Part shown: piece after piece, positions 45,801-54,800 of the stretch
Layout of the letters: each line of letters begins with the position of its first letter
Numbering within the stretch: the stretch's first letter is position 1
Source of the DNA: Romanomermis culicivorax
Lineage: Eukaryota > Nematoda > Enoplea > Mermithida > Mermithidae
DNA: 64,000 nt
Direction: 5' to 3'
NCBI GenBank assembly: GCA_963922205.1
Contig: CAWUHX010000132.1
Span: 868,001 to 932,000 of the forward strand
Notes under the pieces: generated by a model
What the model saw: the letters and a program-made list of their open reading frames with translations, nothing else
Told to the model about the DNA's origin: nothing
The model's database searches: none
Made by a program: the position numbers and the translations under genes

Positions 45801-48800
45801 GCTGGGGCGTATTTTAAAACAATGATTGTTATTTGGGGAAGAATTTGACGCTTTACATTGTAGAAAAAAGTTGGTGAATCGGCACAAAAAAGGTGTTCAA
45901 ATGGAGCTACTTTAAAAAAATAGATTGCTACTGAAACGGGAAAATGTGACAGTTTAGATTAACTGTCGGAAGATTGGCACTGTAATATGAAAGGAAAGTA
46001 AAACGTTGCGAGGATATGTCAAAATCAATCTGACGGAATTCTTCATTATCGTGTCAGTATTATAATGTTATACGTGTTTATAATTCCTGGTCAGTACTGA
46101 GAAATAAAAGATGTTCTTGCTAGCCGAAAAATCTCAATTTTTGGTTGGTCGCCTGATTTCTGAAGTTATTCAATATTTTTCTGTCCAAAACTGATTGACT
46201 TCTGTCATTTTGAATCAGTTTATGAAAAATGACTGATATTTTTGGGTTTATAGTTCGTTGGCGGCACTATCTAGCTAACCGAAAACATAAGCACATTGTT
46301 CGGGTAATGTAGGAGTTATTGATTTCAGCCCCGGAAAAACCTGGAAGATTCTTGAAAAATGACCCGGAAAACCTGGATAAGTTAGGGAATTGAATTTTAT
46401 AAAACCGCTGGACATCCTGGCTCAAAAATATTCTAAATCAATCAATCTTGTAAAAAGATTCATATCGCAAGAATCGTTGTTTAATACTAACAGGGTGGCC
46501 AGCAATCGGGAAAACTTGCAAAACCGGGAAATAACCGGTGATTTTGAAGAAATTATCAAGTCTCTATCATTTTAAACAAATTGCTACATATGTCAGCAAA
46601 CCTTACAGACAAGGTTTTTTTAATTTTTAAATTTCGCTTATTGAAATTGTTTTGAGTAGAAAATACTCTTTTTTACCATAAGAGCCGTTTAGGAACCGAT
46701 ATTTTGAAACATTATATACAGGTTCCGGTTCTAAAATTCAGTATTATTAGGTTCCGGTCCAAAATTTTGTTCGATTAATAATGGTTCCGGTTAACCGTTT
46801 CACCTCTGCTAAATAACATTGTTCATTTTTTCGTGGGCCCAAATCAGAGAAACCCATGGGAGTATGGGGGGGGGTATTCATACATATAACGGGACCAAGA
46901 GGTCTGGGGCGGTCGGACGACTTTTTTGGGACCGGGGGTCACTAACTCCCCAAATTTTGGGGGAGTGGTCTCTGAAGGAAAATAATCGATTTTATTTACC
47001 AAAAAAGTCCGGCAGTAGTTCAAAAAATAGTGATTTCTGTCTAAACCATCATAAAAAATGTATCCATGGCACGAAGCCCGAGAAAATTGACGTTTTGGAC
47101 CATTCTAGCTCAAAAATTGGCATTTTCCATCAAAAAATAGGCATTTTTCAGTATTTTTCCGACTAAAAGTATGGGAGTCCCTACGGCTACCGTATGGCTA
47201 GCCCTTGGGTGACCGCCCTCAAGGATTTTTCAATCCTATGGGTAGCCGTATGGTAGCCGTTGGGACCACACATCTTCGACCGGAAAAATACAGAAAAATG
47301 TAAAAAAAATGCCAATTTTTGAACAAGAAATGGTCAAAAATGTGAATTTTCTTGGCGCTTTACGCCATAAACAAATTTTTTCAGCCTGTAAGAAAAAAAT
47401 TACCATTTTTTGAACTATTTGTCGGACTTTTTTCTCCTGAGAGATCCCTCCGCCCCCCAAAATTTAGGGAATTATTGACCCCCGCCCCAAAAAAAGTCGC
47501 CCGACCCCTCTCCCCGACATCGGGGACCCGTTACATGTATGTATTCTATGTATAGTATATACATTTATATATACTATACGTAGAATATGATTTTATATTT
47601 AATTGGGAGAACAAATAATCAGTTATGTAAATATGTAATTTATAAAACAAAAAAGTAATCTAAAAAAATTGCCCATGATGAAGAAGAACTTTATATTCTT
47701 GAAATTCTTTCTCTCCATCTTCTTTTGAGGTCCGTTGACGCAGATGCACATGAGTGCAGGACCGGTATTTGGTTCTAAGCTTGTGATTCATAATCTAATA
47801 TGCCCAGGGCCGTGCACAAGAGGAGGCGGGGGCAGCCGCCCCCCCCCCCCCATTGAGGCAGCATGCAAACAGTGCATCGCGTAAAATCAACATTTTGTGG
47901 GCCTATTCAGTTAAAAAATTTAGTCGGCCCCCCCACGAAAAAATCCTGCACACGGCCCTGAATGTGCCTAGTAATATAAAGCCACGTAATATAAAGCCAC
48001 GTTTGGCATAAGCACTTCCAAATGGAAGTACTATTACAACTCTTATTTGTGATGGCATGTGCTCATACTCCTGATGATACCGGTCCAAATAATGTTTCCA
48101 AAAATATGTTGTGTCTGATTTTTGAAAACTGCAGGAATCAGTTGACGCGACGATTTTCACTTAGAAGTCTGACCATTTTCTGCGCGTAATTAGTACATCT
48201 ATGTCGCATGATTTGGAGCTGGAAAATGGGGTCGAAACAGTGGCAAAAGTTTCTTGAAAACGTTTCTCGACCGTGCGAAATGTAAAGCAAGGGCATTATT
48301 CTTTTTTGTAGGTGAGAATAAGTTTGCAGTGAAAGTATCTACACCACCACACTGTAACAAAGTAGGGAGCAAAAAAAAGGTCACGGCGCACGGCATATGA
48401 GAAGTGGTACTTCTTGTGTATGATTCCTTCGAATACAAATTATCAATACCGAATCTTCAGAGCTGATCACTGCCAATATTTTTCATTTGACAAATGTAAA
48501 ATCACTTTCCGGCATGAAATTCCAAGAAAGTGTTGTAGTGGTGCGTTTGGCTATTCGTTAGGCTCATGCCCCGCACTCACCACCACCACTACAACTACTA
48601 TTTCCGAACCAAGCACGTGGCTCGGTTAGCGCAGTTGGATAGCGCGTCTGCCTTGTATGCAGAAGGTCGAGGGTCCGAGCCCCTCACCGAGCAAAATTTT
48701 TCTGACGCGCCGGCCACGTGGGGCATACGACATTGGTGACCGTATCAGGGGCCTTCCTCCTCGAAGGGGGGAAGGGTGTTGTAGTGGTGCGTCTGGCTAT

Positions 48801-51800
48801 TCATTACGCGGCATGCCCCGCACCCACCACTACCACTACAACTACAATTTCTGAACCATCCACGTGGCTCAGTTAGCGCAGTTGGATAGCGTGTCTGCCT
48901 TGTATACAAAAGATCGAGGGTTCGAGCCGCTCACCGAGCGTTATTTTTCTGACGCGCTGGCCACATGGATTTGGGCATACGACACCAGAAATGTTTTCAT
49001 AATACATAATACACCGACAATTAATGAACTGCAAACTCACCATTTTAAGGGTATCTTGAGCTCTCAACAGATGCAGCATCGATTGCAAGTGCGATTGCAT
49101 TTCTCCTAAGATATCAGCATAATTACGGTAATATACATAATTTTATGTGTTCGAAATTACCTCCAGCCGAACTAGTCTGTCTTGGAATCATAGTGCACTT
49201 GTTTTGAGGTAGTATAACAGCGGCTCCCTTAACGGCGAAGTAACATTCACTGGTCGAGCTGCGAGAGAAAAAAAGCAAAAAAATTTGCAAAATAGAATTT
49301 TAGTACACACATGCAAATAAGTCAATAGAAGGTGGCCGAGGGAATAAGCTGAACAACATTCACATAGTACCTATTTACTATTTACTTTCATGAAAGAGTC
49401 ATGCATAACTGCGTACAGTAACTCTAACTGCGACTACATGTATATGAAGTTGATGAAAATGAGCCAAGCTACTGTTGTTGTACGGAGAGAGCATAAAAAT
49501 TTTCATTTTCTTGCCGAAGCCCAATATAATTGTGGCTTTCGGGGGACGAGAAGGCAATTTCTTGCACATAAGTAATTTCTCTGTACAGTAGCACCTGCAG
49601 AAAGCTTCAACGACACGTTTAAAGGCTGTTGGCACTCGCAAACCTATAAGATTACCCGAAAATATCGATAAAAACTAGAAATGGGGCGAAAATGCAAGTT
49701 GTAACGCGACGATGAGATTGCGTATCATCATCCCATTCAATTGTCGAGTGCAAAAAATGAAAGTTCGTCAAACAAACTGGAAAAACTCGAGAACTAGATA
49801 TCGCGACCAATTAAAGATTTTCAAGGTGACATCCTACAACTATCTACCGAGCTAGGAAATACAAAAGAGATTCGACTTTGTTATAACAAACCTGTTTTTT
49901 GCCAAAATAATGCTTTCGATCAAACAATGAAGAAAATAACATACGTCACGATAGACGCGAAAAATTCAACAATGTTTGCTTTTGGCTTAATACCAATATG
50001 ATAAGATTATTCTTGACAAGGTTTTTAGCTGAATTTTACGAGATAAGAATAATCAAACAAAGAGAACAATAGCAGTGTTTTTTTATACTCGGTCCATTTA
50101 TACTGGTACAAACGACCTATCAAAAATCTTTTGTACTCCCAGATCTGCGAAAAATTGCTAAAAAGAGCATTCATTGTTATGAAATGCAACAAACACTGAA
50201 ATATTAATACGTTGGCTATTTCCACGAGATACATAGGAAGGCTACGAATTCAGACACATTAAACACTTGATCATGAGACACAGAACATGCACAAGTGAAA
50301 CACTCCACAAAAAGCTTTTATTATGCTATAGCTGCTAGTACGTCGTTATCGATGGGGACGCATAACAAACAAGTCCACTATTGATACCGAATACTGATGG
50401 TTGTTGAGTGACAAAAAATTTTTTGTCCTAAAATTTGCGTTTGTACCAGTACAAACGAAGTCAAAATTTTCGTTTGTACTCTGGACCATTTCGTTTGTAA
50501 AGTACAAATAAAAAAAAACACTGAGAGAGAACAATGCATATATAGTTGGGCAGTGACCAGAATCGTGAGAGACCGTTTCCTCACCAGAAATCCAACATTT
50601 ATGAGAAAGGGAAGCATAATATAAAATCAATTTTCCGGTGTTTAATAAGGTGGTACCGTCCGGCTTTTATCAAAAAGACAACAGAATTTATGCATTTCTT
50701 CGGAAAACGATTCATTATATTGAAATACATCATTGGATTCTTACTCAATTTTCGGAATCATTATTTACCTTAAAAATTTCTTGCATGATACATATCAGAA
50801 CAGTAATGCCCAAAAAATTAGTTTTGAAGCGAATTTCCAATTAGCAACTTCCGCTATTTAAATCCGTCGAATTCTTGTTGGAAATATTAATCTTGCTGAA
50901 CTACCGCTTTTTTCAAATCGAGTATTTCGAGGAAATAATTTTGAGCATTGTTCCTAATTCCTATTAAGGTGAGAAATTTTTGGGACTTTAAGACCATAAA
51001 AATACATTTTTGTGGAATCGAGTCAAAATCACAAAATTCTCCAGTCATGTACATAATACGCATCATATTCCATCAGACGTGACCGTTAGCATATATACTT
51101 CTACTCAACAATTGACCACCAAAAAATTTCTGTCAATTGACTATCTCGTCTGTTTTTTTAATCGTAAACAGGATTTTGCCGAAAATTTGGAATTTTTTCA
51201 TCAACCTCATCATCGTTTTTAGGCTTCGGTTGTTTTTTAGGTTTCTTCGAGGTTTGAACCTTGCTTCCAGTTATGTCCTTAATGTATAGAATTCATACTA
51301 GAAAACGAGTCGAAGTTCGGGTTCAAAACTCTTATTCGAATTAATTAATTGCTTATCAATCAGAAAGTGCCTTTGTAATAACGAGGAAATCCTATAAAAA
51401 TTCCACCATTTCTACGAAGTTACCACAAGATTGAATTCAATAACGTCAGTTACTGACTTTGCAAAATATCGAAGTAAACCACAGCAAGTTGGAACTCCGA
51501 TTTCGAAACAAAATTCAGTACTCCGGTTCAAAGTTGAAGTCAAACGCAAGATCACTCATAAATCTGACGGTTCAGCAGCTAGCGTAGCAATCACAGCTCG
51601 ACTAAACAAACGATGATCGTCCATAAGATAACAAGAAAGCAGAATGGAGAACATGGTAAACTGAGGTCCACTTCTAAACAGCGTCTTTCAGAGCCTTGTC
51701 CCTTAACAGTGTTCAAGGACAAAGCTAGTCCTCAAAACACACCTTCAAAGTTGAAAACAAGTCTAAGATGTCCTGAAACATTGGTTAAGAATGGTTCTTA

Positions 51801-54800
51801 GACATACATGGAATTGGGGGAATATGCCATATGACACCGCCGATCATGTGGTTAGCCCGATAGCCAGCCTTAAAGATTTGCGGACCATATGACTATCGCA
51901 AAACTACAATAGAGCAATTCCCCGATCCATAAATTTTGGGCAATCCATGACCTCACGCATAAAAAGTCGCCCGATTAGCTCAATTGAGATCTCCGAGCTC
52001 CGTCACATATCACCTCAGATGAAGCGGCATACCAAGGAGATCCTGGAAAACATGGGACTACGAAATATTACTAACTACCAAAACTAGTATCACATTACGT
52101 ATTTTTATCGTTCGTCTGCACTAATTGAGTGAAAATCTAATTCAGTGTATTAATAATAAAAAAAAGTTTCACAGAAGACTACCAATGAAAAAACGTAATT
52201 TATAGTGCTATGAACCAAATAGGAAAATAACGGTTCAAAACTACGGCGTTATTCCATTTTTAACAGAGAAAATGAAAAACGAAAGCCTTGCAGTTATTTC
52301 GAAATTTTTGCCCGACGAGGCCATGAAATCTAGGTAATTTAGGGTAATAAATAACTAAATTGAGGACAATTAACTTTTTAAGGAAACGTGGATAAAGAAT
52401 GTCTTATAGCACAGGTTGCAGCTGGAAGAATCCCCTGGTTATTTGTCAATTCAAAAACTTGGCACATTCGACAATGTATAGATACTTTCGACTGACATAT
52501 AAATTTACACCGAACAGAGTTCATCAGTTCAATAATTGAAACATCCATCGCTTAGTTTCAAATTACAAAATAAAAAGAACAACTGAAGGTCGTTGGATGT
52601 ATGCTACCATTGTCTAGTTATCTACCGACTATAAAAGCGGTAACTGTATTTTTCATGCGTGGAATGAATATTAATGCAGAAATACGAGTATTTGAGTTTT
52701 TAAAATAAAAAAAAGGAAAAAATATCGTGCGATTCGACCAAAATGTTAATTCACGAACGCATAGAGAAAAAATGTGAATCCCAGTTATGTTTTTCCGAAA
52801 AAACAAGAAAAATATGACCTATACAAGAGAAACCTCAACTTCAGATATTTTTTGCTGGGGTCAGTGCATTGTCATCAGACTGGTGAATTTTTTGCTTTGC
52901 AAAGCACATCAAGCCCTCAAAGGAACATCTGTTTAAGCCAACAAAACAAGATTATTTTACGTGTTTACCAACACGTGTTCTCTTGAAAATGATAATGTGG
53001 GTTATGACAACCAGATTTTCGCAAAAATGAGTTATTAGGTATCGATTCTGAGCAAAGAATGCTGATTGGATTATTAAATTACATTGGAACCTCACATCCA
53101 GGAGCCGGTATTACTATTGCAACTTAAGGCGGAGCTAAACATGCAACTTAAGTCTCTACAAGGTTATAACATATAAAAAAGTTAAGCTCCAGTTGAGCAC
53201 CAGCTTGGCCGGTATTACTAAAAAATTGTTAAGCTGCAGCTGAGCAAGAGACTTAAGATTCAAACTTGAGTCTCGGACTTGTTCGACCGTTAAGCTGGAG
53301 CTTAAGTCGGACGGGTACTACGAAAGTTAAGCTAGAGCTTAAGCTGCAACTGAACGTGAAAAAGTTAAGAATGGGGGTTAGCTGTCTTAAGTTCGTATTT
53401 ATGTTGTTATACGATAATGGCTGGTCGTTTGGTTTTATTGCTTGATGGGGAAGAACATCAAGAACTCATAGAAGTCACATTTATCGTGAATTTCGTTTTC
53501 ATTAAGAAGATCAGCAAGAGGATCGATGAATGAATAAATCAACGAAGTTTTGATGACAAAAATGACCACTACCACTCAGGGTGACAAAAAGCATTGTAGC
53601 CTGTCCAATTCATGGATCTCTGGGCCAAAATGGACAAAAAGGACATCGTCATTAAATATAAAGATATAATATACAATATTGCCAATTAAACATGAAATAA
53701 TACGTTTAAGATTATGAAAACTTTTAAAGATTAAATCAGAGTGTCCACCACTTTTCCATAATGAAATTCCCTGACTTTTCCAGTTTTTTCCAGAATTTTT
53801 TCACAATTTCCGGGTATTTATTGATTTCATTTCACACACGAGTGCTTTCAATAAAAATGATATGAGCATTTTCATTTCATTTTTATTTATTGATTAATTG
53901 TGGCGCTGCTGGCAGTTTCAAATGGCACCAAACATGTTTGTTTATCATAGTCTGAAGGATTGAAGGTATATTTTTAAAACTATGTATATTATGCAAGTTT
54001 TAGTATGAACTAACTGTGGTTTAGTGATTGCCTTTGCATTATAGTATGAATATTGCCGGTTGAGCTTGACGCCTTAATTTCCTCCAAGTGCTTGATCGAA
54101 TTGGAATGACTGACAATGGCTTGTCGACCCATGTTACTCAGACTGAACGATTTTTTACACAATTTGCAATACGCAGAATGTTTATCGTTAGGCACAGCAC
54201 GTAACCATTCAGCCCATTTTTTGTGAAGATCGGGGTTAATGCAACTAGATTGAAATGCAGCTTTTTTGGCCAGCATGAATATTATATAAATACGTAATGC
54301 TGCAACAAAATTTCAAAAGTATCTCGATATAGTGAAAAATGAAAGAATGTAAATGCACATATATATAATGTGAAAATAAAAATAACACAATTTAATAAAA
54401 AAAATTTAATGGAAAATATTTTATAAAAAAGTTTACAGTATTAAAAATGTAAAGGATAAAAGAAAGAAAAAAAAGAAAAAAGGGGTCATCAGAGGAGACC
54501 TAAGGAGGGGTTTCGGCGCTCTAACTCCTAACCCATTAATATGTGTTTGGTAGACATATAAAATATAAACGTAGTTAATGTGTGTACTTGGACAATGGCT
54601 CGACGAAAGGCTTCATCGAATTATTTAAAAAATGTATCTGCCTGTGAAGTGATTATTTTGTTTGTGTGTTAATTTCATTTTTATCATTGAATTTTTTGCA
54701 ATATTTTCGTAGAAGAAACTTTTTATAGCCTCGATTTAGTAGTGATTCGATTAATTATCAGAAAATAGATTACAGTTTGAGGAAAGTCTTTGAAAATGGT

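Larger units (their letters stand above)
48533..48988 (+). repeat. Tandem duplication (247-bp spacing) carrying the two tRNA-like sequences
   Basis: Both units start with GTGTTGTAGTGGTGCGT, contain a CCACCAC(T)ACCACTACAACTAC stretch, the tRNA-like sequence, then TTTTTCTGACGCGC(C/T)GGCCAC. Flanks are duplicated along with the tRNA, so this is a segmental tandem duplication rather than two independent tRNA insertions. Confidence 0.85.
49259..53097 (-). other. ssh: Slingshot intron 1-2, distal part
   Basis: Holds the 50073-50523 MITE, the unidentified segment at 51431 and the old family C copy. The remainder is AT-rich with no supported gene. Confidence 0.55.

Noticed and set aside
48864..49109. 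ORF overlapping the second tRNA-like sequence
   Set aside because: It reads through the tRNA-like repeat on the plus strand. The real coding sequence here is slingshot exon 3 on the minus strand (49041-49105).
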